The notes: generated by a model from the sequence alone, not told the origin. A stretch of 64,000 nt of DNA from Guyanagaster necrorhizus (GCF_019112545.1 NW_025064953.1:54514-118513), one strand, 5' to 3'. Positions 22,773-35,900 are shown, numbered from the stretch's first letter. Program-made: numbers and translations.

Positions 22773-25371
22773 CTAAGGTACCCAACGCGGCAACGTAGTA
22801 GGTGTGCGACCGACATCCTCGTCATCTCTATGCGCTCGTTGATGTTTCTGTATGGTTGATTCATCGTGAGGATCGCGAAGAACAGGCCTAGGAACAACGT
22901 GAGAAAGGTAAAAAAAAAATATAACAACTGGAATCAAGGCTCACCCTACAATGTGCTCGGCGCGAATGGGAGCCGCTTTCTTCCTGCATGCGCCTGGTCG
23001 GCGTGGGTGCAGGGAAACGGAGTTGCCTAGTATTTCGCTGGGAGGACGGCAACGAGGGGACAGAGGGGTAATATATCTGTTCGAGGTCGTTGCCCCTTGA
23101 CAGACCTGGTTGGAATGAGGGATGGGGACGAGGACGGCCTGCCGGTGTGAGTGGGTCCAGTGACCCGAACCGGAGGGACAGTCCCCCTTTTTCCGGGTCA
23201 ATTTTGGAATACGCGACGACGGCACACCCGTGACAATAGGCGAGGCTGTCGGTGCCTCGGACGGTTTATTAATCTCCAGATCTTCAACGGAAGAATCTGA
23301 AGAACCCGAACGAAGGACCGGGTTCGACGGCCGTGGAAACGAAGGGCGAGCCATAGACGCGTCCTGCACAAAATGTTAGTAGGTAGTTCACAATAATAAA
23401 TTGACAACACTCACCAGGACCTCGTCCGGAGAATCTTGTTGAGTGCCAGAAATCTTGGTGGATACGGTCGGCGGAAGGGCGCAATAGGTGTTCTTCCCAT
23501 GGGCACTTCCGGTGTCGTCAAGGGCTCCAACAGAACTAGAAACCGTCCGCCATGAACAATCAGGGGATCCAGATCCCTCACTGACAGTGACGTCGATACT
23601 TGGGCCATTGGCTACAAGACAAAACATATTAACAAGTTTATCAGAGAAAATTATTAGTAAAGCATACCAAAGCAGCCTCTCTGACCTCCTCATATACTGC
23701 TCGACACAATATAGAAAAGGCATCCTCCTGCATGAGATTGTTGACGGATGGGAAGGATATTGTGTCAGCAATCGTGCGCAAATCCTGAGAACATGAAAGT
23801 GAGTAATGGTTGTGCATATGTTCCACATGAGTTACATCAAGCGGGAGGCTGCCGGATGGGAGGGGACCTTGAAAGGATGCGTCTGAGGAACCGGAACGAA
23901 GGACCGGGTTCGATGGCCGTGAGAATGAACGCCGAGCTATGGGCGTATCCTACGCAACATTAAACGTCAACAGACAATTTATAACTATTAGCAGAATGCT
24001 TACCTCTGCTTCATCTGCGGAATAGTCACTAGTGCCAGAAATCTCGGTGGAGACTGGCAGTAAACCTCGATATGCGATGTCGATGAGGTTCTGGTCGGTC
24101 CTTGCCCAGCGTGCCTGAGGGTAACAATGCGTAACCGTGACTGTGGAAATACTTTGCGTCGCACTCGCCCTCATCCCTGAAGACCAATTATGGTCCAACG
24201 GAATGAATGGTTCGGTCTCGTCAACAACCCCAAGGGAACTAGTAGCCGAGCGCCGTAATGGATCGGAAAACTGGAGGTCTCTAAATGACAACAAGGTGGA
24301 CATATGGGCCGTTGGCTGCAAGATGAGAGATATTAGGACTTTGATCAGAAAAATTAGTTGGAGAAGCTCACCTCAGTGTCTTGTGTGACCAACTTGTACA
24401 CCTCTCGACGCAAGGCGTAAAAGCGATCGTTCTGTGGACGATCAATGACAGAGGGGAAATGATCGTCTCCACCATGGCCCGTAGATCCTGAAAACATGAT
24501 GGTGAGGAAGCGTTCTATGTCTTCTCGTCTCCGACTTAGTGGCAGGGTTGACTTTGAGCTAATACCAGAGCGGAACGCGGCATAGCCGACTGCCGTGCCC
24601 TCAATTGCAATGCGTGATATCGGTTTCTGTGGGGGGACCGTAGCGTACAGGCTGCTGACCGGAACTGACATCATAGATAGCTCCTGCGATATGAATGTTA
24701 GTTGTGCATTAATAGCATTGATCGCTATGCTTACCTGTGCTTGAGGGACATCCAATGTGAAATCTACATCACCCGAGGATGTCCTTGACGGGTGAAGAGC
24801 GTCGATACGCGGAAGGTCACCGTATGAATGGCGTGCAGTGTCACTCGTTACCGGAGAGCAAAACTGTTGAGTGGCCATGGGCTAGAACATCACATATAGA
24901 AGGCACTCACCGAACCAGCGATATGCCCTATGCAATCCAGTATAGGAGTATCCACCGTCTTGACCTCGACTTGGTCAATCCCGATTTCCTGAGACTGTCT
25001 TCCCTCCAACATCGCCAACACAGCGAAAACAGCTTCCAGGCAGGCCTCGAAAGCGACGTAATCGCACAAGTCCCTCAAGAGTAGGAGGAGGATGTCGCCA
25101 GCAGCCTCAGTTTTGTCAGAGGCGAGGATGAAGAGACCGATGGCGAGGGCGAGTCCAAAGACGACGGGGAAGAATAAGAACCCATTGCACGCATGTGAGC
25201 GAACGACGGGACATCGCGGTGGGGGGAATAGGGAGTCAAGACACGGGAGCCACTGACTGTTCTCGCAGGGCAGTAGCTTCCTGGGTTTTCATGGTGCCCA
25301 ACGAGGAGGAGGAGGAGGAGGAGGAGGCGCAAAACGAGCTCCGCCAAGTTCGGTGAAGGGGAACATCATCA
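22773..25371 (-). CDS. Multi-exon hypothetical membrane protein with duplicated exon modules
   Basis: Unrecognised protein read from about 25.3 kb leftwards. Likely exons: 25279-24911, 24881-24735, 24683-24566, 24487-24372, 24315-24004, 23949 to about 23860, 23784-23668, 23611-23415, 23363-22945 and 22887-22773 (stop 22773-22775). The first has a membrane segment (GFLFFPVVFGLALAIGLF) and a helical part (FEACLEAVFAVLAMLEGR). The rest is Ser/Pro-rich. Exon groups are clearly duplicated: RPSNPVLRSGSSD occurs in two exons, PTAHMSTLLSFRDL matches PMAQVSTSLSVRDL, and STEISGTSDYSADE matches STKISGTQQDSPDE. Relative one-base shifts between copies (near 23570 and 24455) change which frame aligns, so copies are decaying or rely on compensating splice phases. 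The first exon, possibly from the ATG at about 25371 through a poly-Pro stretch, is not resolved. Confidence 0.5.
25303..25326. repeat. (GAG)n trinucleotide repeat
   Basis: Seven to eight GAG/GGA triplets. On the minus strand they would encode a run of prolines near the possible N-terminus of the modular membrane protein gene. Confidence 0.85.
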
Positions 25372-25703
25372 TCCGGGCTAAGTTGACTTTGACGGATAGG
25401 TGAAAAAAAAAAGGTTTTGACCAAAAAGCAGTGAATGCTTGCAGAAAGCCAAATGTCCATTCGCCGTGGAACATAGGGGAAAAAGACCGTGAAAAAAAAT
25501 CGACGTGTTCGTTAATGCCCACGTCGCTTTAGAACGCAGCGGATCGGGAGAACGGAGCGGCGGGGAGTTGGAATGGAAGAAACGCGCTTTTATACTCGTC
25601 GGGATCCGTGGATGATCGGGACGTGTCATGAATGTACGGTAACTATGTCATCCAGACAGACAAGTAAGACTTGGTTATGCACGCTATTAATAGTAGAGAT
25701 ACT

Positions 25704-26837
25704 CTACATCCTTGCTTTGAGCACCTTCAACGTGGCGGAAGGATCAAACACCGAAGCCGGATATGGCAGCTGCGTCGTCCGAAGATGCTCACTGCCTCCA
25801 TCGACGGCCAGTATTTGGCCCGTTATAAACGAGGCAGCATCGCCGAATAGAAATATCGTCGCATTGCTGACATCTCTAATATCACCGAGACGTCCCAATG
25901 GATAAGGGCTATCTTTGCCGGCCATGGGCGCTAAACGGGCCGCGCCCTCTGTGTTGGCTATGGGACAGGGGGATATGACGTTCGAGCGCACGCCATGCGG
26001 CCCTTCTTCGACAACAAGAATATTGGAAAGAGCATCTACGCTGGCTTTTGCTGCTGATACGTGAGCTTGGTAGGGAGTCCCTGCGCGAAGCCCTTAGCTG
26101 CATACAGAATAATGGGTACGTCAAGAAACGCCCACCGTCGTAATGGAGCGTCGCGCTGGTCATGATGTAGGAGCCCTTGGAAGCATGGACATGAGCAAGT
26201 GTCGCTTTGATCGTGTTATACGTTCCAATCTAATTTGAGAGTTACGTATGAGATTACATTGGTAGGGGCGGGGGGGCGTACAGTGTCTATTTCCATCACG
26301 GTTCGGAACGCATTTTCTGATAGACTGGATATCGGTGCCAAAAAGTTGTGGAGAGGTCCAGTGATGATGATAGAGCGATTGAACAACACCACAGATGACA
26401 AAGTCGATGCGGCCGAATTTCTCTATCGTCTTCGAGACGGCCTCTTGAAGGGCCTTTGATTGTCTGACATCTGCTTGTGTGGGGATGCAGACTTGACTCG
26501 TCGCCTCTGAAAGTTCTTTCGCAGCCTGTGTGAGCCGGTCAAGTCTACAGATGTCACCAAGCACTCGTCAGTAAACAGATCCGAACTTGCAAAAACTCAC
26601 TTGCGTCCAACGATAGCGGCGTTGGCTCCATGGCGCATCTGTGATTTTCGTCAGGTTATGAATCGAAAACACCTGGTCCATAGACGTGTTACGCACCACA
26701 GCTTCGGTCATCGCCCGACAGATTCCGGAACCACCACCCGTATGGAAGAGCACTTTGCCCTTGAAGATATCATCTCGAAAGATGAGTGTGGAATTCCCAA
26801 CGGGCGCGACGTATGCAGAAGGCGTGATGCTGGTCAC
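25704..26837 (-). pseudogene. SPS19/DECR2-type peroxisomal 2,4-dienoyl-CoA reductase, probably damaged
   Basis: Short-chain dehydrogenase that would reduce 2,4-dienoyl-CoA with NADPH during beta-oxidation of unsaturated fatty acids in peroxisomes. Exons: 26837-26697, 26638-26601, 26544-26388, 26347-26282, 26229-26136 and 26080-25704, about 290 residues. Seen are the cofactor loop TGGGSGI, HGANAAIVGRKLDRL, EKFGRIDFVICG, NFLAPISSLSENAF, IGTYNTIKA, the block HVSAAKASVDALSN with the catalytic Lys, and EEGPHGVRSNVI. Two defects stand out. The first in-frame codon is GTG, where an ATG is expected, with a stop just upstream. At the ICG-NFLAP junction the 40-nt intron-like stretch 26348-26387 ends in AC, and the usual AAG residues are missing, as if the acceptor and exon edge had been deleted. 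The C-terminus ends KARM with no clear PTS1. Family identity is firm; loss of function is inferred. Confidence 0.82.
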
Positions 26838-29800
26838 TGATCAAAGAAAGCCCAAGTAAAAATATGTTGCTTTCCGGCTAACAAAGAACCCAGTCCGGTG
26901 AAAAGGAAAACCCCAGTGTCTGTTACCGTAAGCCAAATGTGCGGGCATCATTACAGCCATTCATTCGCATACAGGGTTGACATGGACAGTCTATGAATCG
27001 TCCGACTTGGTTATAAACCGAGGTTTGGGCGTAAAAGCCGCTCCGAGGACTCCTAGATAGCCATAAACTTCCTGTCCAAAGTCCGCCAAAACCTCAAAGT
27101 TCAGATGGCTGTCGACGCGTTAGTTTGGCGTAGGTCAAAACTGGACCAATAGGATTACAAAATGGTTGGATCTGCTGCGTAGCAGGGAAGAGCGCGTATA
27201 GCGTGAAGGGGCAAAAGAGTTACACACCTGTAAACGGGGGATGCAGCGTTCAAACTCCGATCGCATGCCGATTCGTTCCGAAGGTCAACTCCACTGAACG
27301 CGCTTGCCCGCCGTCTTTCACATAAATCTCTTTTTCATCACTGTCACAGTTGTGTCCTTCAGCTGGCTTAAAGCCTGGCGTTCCCTAGGCTGTTTAACTT
27401 GAACTGCTCAAGACAAAGCGGTGACAATGAGAAGCTAATGAGAAGCAAGAAACAGGAATTATTCAAAGCCAATCGCGACTCAGTCTTACCTTCTGGCATG
27501 CTGGGTTGATGGACGTGATCAGCACAGATGTACGCCCCACAAGACCGACCGAGGTAAAGGATCTTTGGTGCCTATCTTCACTAACATTGGTTTACTTATT
27601 CCGTTGAAGCTTATTAGCTGCTGTACCGAAATTCGCCAGCCTCGGACTCACTGACATTGCTACTTGCGGGTGCATTACTAATGGCGTAACATTGGACATA
27701 CGATTTCGTCGGACGACATCCGGTCTGCGTAACTTGAAGGGGTCACGTCGTATACACATTCACCTCACCTACAAAGTCTTGCCGAATTTCGGCCCACCCT
27801 TTCTCGCGCTATCTAAATCGGACATGACAATCCCGCGACTCCGTTGTGGAGGTCGGACCGATGAGATATGTTTCAACTTCCCATGACAAGATGATCATCA
27901 ACGCTTGTCTTCTGAGGTGAATCCGCCGCACCCCGTGGCTTGCATTTTACTGAATTCTTGGCGGTATCCGCAGAGGACGTTCTGAAAGTCGGGCCGATGA
28001 GCGACGTGACAATACGGCTCTGTGTCCCGCTGAGCAGATAAAGGCATATTGAATGTTCACCGTCACCTTATTTTTCTGACTCGTTGCATAGTTCACATAT
28101 GCTCAACAGGACTAGGCTAGAGTCTTTTGAAGGGTAACTAGGGGCCCCCGTGACAATGCGCAGCCCTGTTGAACCTGGTAGTTCTTCTGTGCATCTCGTC
28201 GTTCCCAACGAAGGTCGGGTCGTCAATTCTGTTTCCAGTCAGAAAAATATTCAAAATCAGCTAGTCCCATCAGAACAAAGCAAGATCACTTGATTCACCA
28301 TAATGGATAAAGATGGAAACCGTTGGAGGGAGATACTAGGGAAATATGGTTACAAGGCGGCTATGGGTTTCGCGTGACTGCGCTCAAAAGACGCCAAAGA
28401 CGCAGGTATCATTGATATTAAGGGACATCCGTAGCCTGTGGTTGTGATTCTCCGTCTGACCGGAGTTAAGTGGAAAAGGATGACCTATTGATGAGCGATG
28501 AGCGACGAATACGGTGGGGGTGGAAAAAGGCAGCAGCACTCGTACGGGTTCTTCCGCTTCCGGGGGACAGGAGTGTGGATCCTTGTAGGTCCTGAGTTTT
28601 TTTTTTAATGGTGGCGTGTTGAAGCGTGTTCTTCTAGAACCAGCCTTCTTCCCATGTTTTTGCTGTCGACGGCAGAACGCCCTTCGGCCTCTACGAAATC
28701 ATGGTTACACTCTATGTGCTTGACATTGGCACAAATGCGCGCACAAGGATGAACGTAAGTTGTTGAACATGTTACGGACGATGCCAATCTAACCCTTCGG
28801 TCGCCTGGACAGTACTTCCGTCAAGGCTTTGAAGGCAAGTTCCAACACCGGGAACATAAGAGCCGATGTCGAGATACAGATTTTCGCTTCCAATAAGACC
28901 TCCGTCCTATTGTCATTTATTGGAGTATTGGATGTATACGGTCCGTAGAGCAGCGCAACGGGGTGCTGTCAGTCGCTTCAATGTCTTACTGGCAGATTCT
29001 TCCGCCTTTGACATGGCCCGCTCCTCGCACGGATGGCATACCGCCGTGCTGCATGCCTGGCGCTCATCGCAAGCGTCAGTTTGCCCTGCGCGCCACTGGA
29101 TCGTGAGGACATTTTTCCCATCCAACTCTGACTGCGCAAACGGTTATTTTTATACCCAGGCCCGTAATTCCCGCGGAATGGGATGGATGGTCCCGCGGAT
29201 GATCCACAGGCCCCAAGTAATAGTAACAAAAGGGAGAACAATGCAGTGGCACCGCCGTCAATCCAGTCATCTTGATCGCACGTACGGGCCGTGTGCCGTA
29301 GTCATGGTATTGTTGAAAGAATGGACAGAATCAGCCTCATGAAGACGGTGATCAAGTGGAGCCGCTTGAAGCTTGAGAGACTGGAACCATCGGCTCAGCC
29401 GCTCAGGTAATCTCCATTTTCTATCTTTATCGACGTTCGGCAAGCTGAAAGAATGGCATGGATTCCTACAGTCACTCAAATATTCAGTGCTCGATTCCCT
29501 CTCAATGATTGAATAACAGGAAAAAGTTTAAATCAAATGGAGAATTGATGGTCCATTGAATCTCTACGACCAATCTTGGTTCGCTTTGATCGGGTTCTGT
29601 TTAACCCGATACATCTGTCAAAACCGCCCGTCCACATCGGCAGTTCTTGAACTCACAAGTTCCAAGGAACCAAAAAATCGACAACTACTGTTGTTATTTC
29701 GTCGAGAAGATGGTGAAGCTCGATTTCCGGTTTCGGTCGTCTTTCTATCATGGGACCTTGTGGGTCCGCTCTTCCCTGTTCTTCCACTCCTACAATCACG

Positions 29801-30819
29801 GAAAGCTGTGCAGGACAATTATAGACCTCAGCACTGTCCACATAACATCCATTACTCCAAATGATGGTGCTTTTTCTTCGTGATACCGTTTCGTCGAACT
29901 GTGTTCCCGGCGATGTCATGGGTTAATCCTCCGTTGTCTTCCATGACACTGGGAACGCGGACCGCACAAACATGAGGAGGCTGGGACGTAAATTGAAAGC
30001 TCAATGCGACTGACTAAGGTCTGGCCTGGAGAAAAAAAAAAAAGGACAGCCAAGCTGATGGGCCACGCCTCGTTCCGACTCGCGCCGACATATCGATGTC
30101 CCTTGAGCCTTGCGGCTCGAGAACGGGCGAGCCTCAGAACAGGGAGAAGGGCGGGCGAGTAGAAGAGGCGCAGCGAAAGGTCAGAGCAGGGGAGTGTGAG
30201 TGACGGAAGCATTTCAGGCGCCACCTCAGGGCGCCGTCCAAATCTAGCTCTTCTTGGACTGTGCCCATCACCACCTATCACCCACCGTTGAAATTGTCTT
30301 ACCAGATGCGTATGACAAGGGTCAGTCCTGCCTGCTTACTCGGTGAGTGGACAGTCTATTGGAACGATGAAACATGCCGACTTATCCTGACAGTATTGGC
30401 AGATGCCGTTAGCATCAGTTTGAACTGCAAGACCATCGAAACGACGATACTCCGTCCTCATTCGTGTGTGGTACAAAGGCGAATACCATGAATGCAAGAC
30501 GCCGGTACACACTTTTGCAGGCGCGATCAACAAGGACCGCAGAGCCGCCCGCCCGCCTTCGGAACGATGAAGAAGCGGTCAGAGGCGGCAAGGCAGGATG
30601 GGTATTTCCAATTTCGTGGCGACACGATTGTGAAAACACTATAGTCAAGATCGAATGAACGCCACAGATTTCAAAGCCCTTAATCAGTGGCCGTCGAGGA
30701 AGCATGGTGAAAAGGTACCGGGTTACTTTGTATTTAATGGGCACACTCTAGTTAGAAAATTTCTCGTCTCTCTTGAGTCCCTCTTACTCTCCTTCATATT
30801 TCCCTTCCTTCCGCTCACC
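26838..30819. other. Long region without a supported gene
   Basis: Nearly 4 kb between the reductase and the P450. Base composition is like the genic half, including normal CpG, but no open frame has recognisable motifs or splice-consistent continuation. It contains a T9 run (28600-28608) and an A-run near 30031-30042. I recognise no RNA gene or repeat. Confidence 0.4.
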
Positions 30820-32927
30820 ATGAATTCTTTCCTCTTTCTCGATTGCATTCTCTTCGTTGCAAGCATCTATTTCCTTCAACGTGTAATTTCCAAACGACGC
30901 TCCCTACCTCCTGGCCCTCGCGGCCTTCCTTTGATTGGCAATGTCTTCGACATGCCCTCCGATCGCCCTTGGCTGACCTTTGCTAAATGGGTAGACATCT
31001 GGGGTGCGCGCGCCATCCTTCTTTTTATTTTCCCATGATACTAACGCGGTCCAACTTCATAAGGCGATGTCTGTTCACTCTTAATGTTCGGCCAATCCTT
31101 CATCGTTCTTAACTCTCATCGCGCCGCCTATGCGCTCCTCGACAAACGAAGCGTCATCTACTCTGAACGTCCCAAGATGGTGATGGCTGGAGAGCTTATG
31201 GGCTGGAACGACATAATCGGTCTGGCTCCTTACGGAGAAACTTTCCGTTCGCACCGTAAACTCCTTCACTACGTTCTCGGCAGCAAGTCGGCGATTCGGA
31301 CTTTCTACCCCATGGAAGAGCAGGAGGCCGTGAACCTCATGAAACGGCTTCTCGATTCACCAGAAAAACTGCATTCGCACATCTCACAGTAAGTGTCTCC
31401 GCTCCGTTTCCCCGTCGAAGCAGGTGTTGATCCGTTCGCCAGGGACGTCGCGGCCCTGGTGCTTCGCATCACTTATGGTTACGAGGTGAAAAGTGATAAC
31501 GATGAAATGGTGGCGCTCGTAAACTGCGCGATGGAAGAGTTGTCAGTCGCTTCCACGCCAGGTCAATTCCTAGTTGACATTATTCCGATGTGTATGGCTG
31601 CCCTGTTTCTCGCCCTGACTTTTTTGACTGTCTTCTTTCAGTGCGCCATATTCCTGAGTGGCTACCTGGTGCAGGCTTTCAGTCGAAAGCCAAGCAGTGG
31701 GCACAGGATTTGCGTAACATGATCAACGTGCCCTTTGAAATGGTCAAGCAGAACATCGTACGTTTCTACGTGCTTAGGTTATTCATGATAATGTCTGACT
31801 CGGTTAAACGATCTAGGCCAATGGTGAAGCTCAAGAATCTTTCGTTTCAAACCTGCTTCTTCAAAATGACACTAAACGTGTGCAGGAACATGATCTGAAG
31901 TGGGCGGCTGGAGCAATCTATGCAGGTTTGTTACTTTGAATACCCAGGTAGTTTCCTCGCTAACGCCATTTCACGATAGCGGGCGCCGACACAGTACGTT
32001 ACGCGTAACACCGCTGGTGGCTTACCGATGGGCTGACCCTTTCCCCTGATAGACCGTCGCAGTCCTCGACACATTCTTTCTTCTCATGATGCTTTACCCT
32101 GAAGTCCAGAAGAAGGCTCAGGCCGAGTTAGATTCTGTACTTGGAGGCGACCGGCTGCCGTCGTTCGATGACCAGGAAGATCTACCGTATATCAACGCTC
32201 TCTGCAAAGAGCTTGTGCGATTTCACCCTGTTGCCCCGATAGGTTTGTGACTCTTTCGCATTTTAGTCGTCGACCTACTCAACTTCCGCTAGGTATTCCT
32301 CACGGTACCCTCGAAGACGATGTTTTCGAGGGTCATTTCATTCCAAAAGGATCTGTCGTGTTTGCCAACATATGGTGATTATTGCGGGATTGTATCTCCG
32401 CCTTCGTCCACTAACATTCTGTCTCTTAGGGCAATGACACACGATCCAGAGGTGTACAAAGCCCCGATGACTTTCGACCCTGAACGTTTTCTTGGTCCCA
32501 GTCCCGAACAAGACCCCAGAGAAATTAGTTTCGGATTCGGTAGACGGTATGTTGTTACATGGCCATATTACCGCTGTTCAGTTGGTTGACGGACTGTCCC
32601 TTTTAGGATATGTCCAGGCAAGCTTGAATGCCCTCCGCGGGTCATTTCCAGATATTGATATATTGCTCCCAGGACGTCTGCTGGCGCAAGCTACTATGTA
32701 CATTGTCTGTTCGATGGCGCTCGCCTCATTCGACATCTCAAAAGTGAAAGGTGACGAGCTCGTGTTTGACCCCATGCACGGAAGTGTCAGGTAAGCGTAA
32801 ATGGTTCGTTCTCGTAAACCCCTCCTCCCGTACTCATCCCCACGAAAGTCACCCCGCACCCTTTAAGTGTAACATCACACCTCGGTCAATGCGAGCAGTG
32901 GAGCTTATCGCACGGCACGACTTCTAA
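30820..32927 (+). CDS. Cytochrome P450 monooxygenase, OrdA-like fungal type
   Basis: Membrane-anchored haem monooxygenase; substrate unknown. Twelve exons (30820-31003, 31064-31388, 31443-31591, 31642-31757, 31817-31925, 31980-31993, 32053-32242, 32293-32374, 32430-32546, 32607-32617, 32673-32790, 32849-32927) give 497 residues with no frame loss. An N-terminal anchor (FLFLDCILFVASIYFL) is followed by the proline hinge LPPGPRGLPLIGN. The I-helix motif AGADTT is split, with AGADT in a 14-nt microexon. The K-helix ExxR is KELVRFHP, the PERF block is DPERFLG, and the haem loop is FGFGRRICPGR with the Cys thiolate. The loop is split by an 11-nt microexon and then an intron 32618-32672 that starts GC and ends AG. 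Length and motifs are complete, so it should be functional. It is the last intact gene before the transposon island. Confidence 0.93.
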
Positions 32928-35900
32928 TCCTACTTTCTTTTTTTTCTTCATCGACGTCTGTTGTCCACTCGCTTAATGATCCGGCTTCTCCGCTGTATAA
33001 TACTCAGACAAAGGGCTGTACTAGTATTATCATTTCTCATTTGTTGCAGGGCGCGTGTGTTATAGCATCGTGTATATTACCATAGACTACGCATTCATAC
33101 ATACATTAGCCAATTACTGTACAAGTTTCGAAGGCCGGGAAGGCTGCACATTGTTATGAGTGTTCTATTACTTTGTTTAATAACTAGAATAAGCTCTTCT
33201 GAAGAGGAGAGGCCTTGCTATTGTGTGCACTACTGCCAGACTGGTATCCAGATACATGAAGCAGGTTCATATGTGTGTTGCTAACCGCGTTCCTTCATTA
33301 TGTACTTATGTATACTGTGCTGTGGTCTTCCCATTTCGAGAGGCTGTTATCTGTGTGCAGCTGGAGGAAACAGATGTCGGCTCTGCTAAATTACATCAAG
33401 CAGGCATGTGTTATTTAGGGCAGACCGGGACTTTTCATTTATGACACTTCACTTCTCCATTGATATCCGTTGACCGGCTCTATCTTCACATGGGTCATTG
33501 GTTCCAGCTCATGAGACCACCATTAACTTGCTACTCCCAAATTCCTTGACCAATGAAACTGGATATATGTGCCTTTCATGGATTGAGTGAGGCCTTTGCA
33601 GTCATTGTAGAAACATCACTCCTACCTTGGATGCCTCAATGGAATATGATGAGCTCATATGTCATTGAGCCTCAAAAAATCACCTTGCTATGGACCATTT
33701 TTTCATGGCTAAACCTTGCATAAATCTGTAATTGGTGAAGAAATTATCTCCTTCATGGCTTTTGCTTACATGGACTTTTCTGTAGGTGACAAAGACATCC
33801 AGTAGTACAAACTGGCACTTCCCATTGAAGCAGAAGAGAGTAAATAAGTGGTATTGTACATTGATGTGGATGGAAAGGGAGGGAGTCATTGCTAATAGAA
33901 GTAGTATGATATGGCCATCTGTGAGTACCATAATCTTTTGGTAGACATTGGTTGTATTGAGTTATTGCAGCACCTTTCCAGAGCTATCATCTGACAGTGT
34001 CTAGCCCATTGAAAGTTTCTCAAACTCAGCTCACTTTGATGAAGATGTTGTTCTAGTGAAGTATTTCTGAGAAACAAATTGTGTATGCTTTTTTCTTGCT
34101 CATGTCATTATGAGTTTGACCATTCCCACAGGTGGAGAGCCTCTCAAATATTCTGATTGTGGGAATACACAAGATGACTTCAAAATGACAATTAATGATC
34201 TTACCTTCTCAACCCTTTGTTGCTGCCCTTATTTCACCACCTGTGTTGACAATAGCATTCTTGTGTATATCTCTGTATCATGCCAAAGGAGGTATCTGAT
34301 TCTCTTTGTTTTCCTCATTAAACACATAGTAGGCTGCATGTTGCCAATTTTAAGGCATATGCACTGTGGGTTATCTTGATGTATACCAACAGTAGACAGA
34401 ATGGAGCCTCACTATCAGCTTGCTGATCTGGCCTCATGAGATCACTAACAAGATGAAAAGCTGAGAAACATAAGCATCAAGTCTTTATTTTTGAGATTTC
34501 TTTGGTCTTACATTCTTTTAGGTCTCTTCTGAGTCATACAGATTCTTTGGCTGGTCTGACCCCTGCAAGAAATACCTGATGTACTTGTGACATTGCCAGA
34601 CATCCTACCTGTAGCATGAAGCTGAGGAAAATCATTGAATCAACTGATATTAGCTCTTCAAGTCTATAACCCCAAAACATTTGGGCAGAACTGACTGAAA
34701 ACCTTTGCTTGCTGTCAATAGGGAGCATGTTGAAGTGGTCAAACATTCATGTCAGCATCCCACATTTCTGAGAGATGTTAATGTTGCTATAGTAGAAGGC
34801 ATCCATGATGACAAGTTCCTTCTTGTCTTCCCAGTTCATGCCTCAAGGCTGCTTTAATATTGATGTTCTTGAGCATTGATCCTTGTGTAAACTAAAATGA
34901 AGCCTACTAGTCCATTATTAAGGGAATGATATATGTAAAGGAGCATGTAATGGTGGTCGGTGGTTGCTGCATCTTCAGAACAAAGTTTCATATCACAAAG
35001 TGGAGATAGACATCTCTGCCTTAAACTATAAATGATTGGTGGAATAGGCTTCATCTTTCATTTACTTGCTGTTATTATCTTGATGACCATCAGATTCTCT
35101 CATGACCTCCTGATATGCTTGATTAATCAACTAATGGCTTTTTGACTTGTTGTGACTGGCCACTGCTTTTCAGCCTGCAAAGCATTATCTCAAATCGACA
35201 TCATTTTCAAGTTGTCAGTGTACTCTGGAACACTCAGGTCATTCTTCCCTTCTCTTCAGCTGCTGAAATGCTATGTTGGCTCTGACTCTTATTCTTCCTG
35301 GCCATATCACTTCCTTGTGACAGTCTATCAGCAGATTCTTCATGCAGTTATAGCAAGTCATTCTTGATAGCCTGAGATATGATGTCTCTGTCACATATCA
35401 TGCATTTCTATGAATTACAATCAGTTACATTCATGTCTATGTTGTACCCTAGATGTATATACCTTTTATCCCATAAGAGTGCAAAGCCTGAGATTGACAC
35501 CATTTGCATTTTGTCAGCCTACTTTGTGAGAGAGCATACACATGGGCATCTGACACAGCCATGACAGTTGGCTGGTCACTAGACTATAAGTGTTATATCT
35601 TGTATCAGCAACTGGTCTAAAAACAACGATGAACTTGAATGGATGGCACTTTTTGCCTTCTCTTTTTATCTTCTTCAGTTTTCATGAGACTCATCATCAC
35701 ATGCAGGCTTGTGATTATGATATGATGATGTTAGGTCAGGTCCACAGGATTTTGGATGCTATTGCAAGTTTCAGAAATTATGCATATGGAATGCAGAGGT
35801 ATGTTGTCTGTTTTTTTTTTTGCTAGCACAGTGTCTTAATAAAGTTTACAGGACAGCTTAAAACACATTCTTTTTTCAAGTATCATTGATATTCCTTGTA

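Noticed and set aside
29556..29919. Overlapping open frames on both strands near 29.6-29.9 kb
   Set aside because: All frames are about the same length and none shows motifs, a good start context or neighbouring exons.
29916..30281. Minus-strand open frame of about 121 codons rich in Arg and Leu
   Set aside because: GC-rich chance frame, including a poly-Phe run from an A-tract; no domain recognised and no continuation through splice sites.
33680..35054. Possible Plavaka, KDZ or Helitron transposase
   Set aside because: I looked for the catalytic and cysteine patterns of these families and for a helicase Walker motif, but none was readable, so it was left as an unidentified degenerate repeat.
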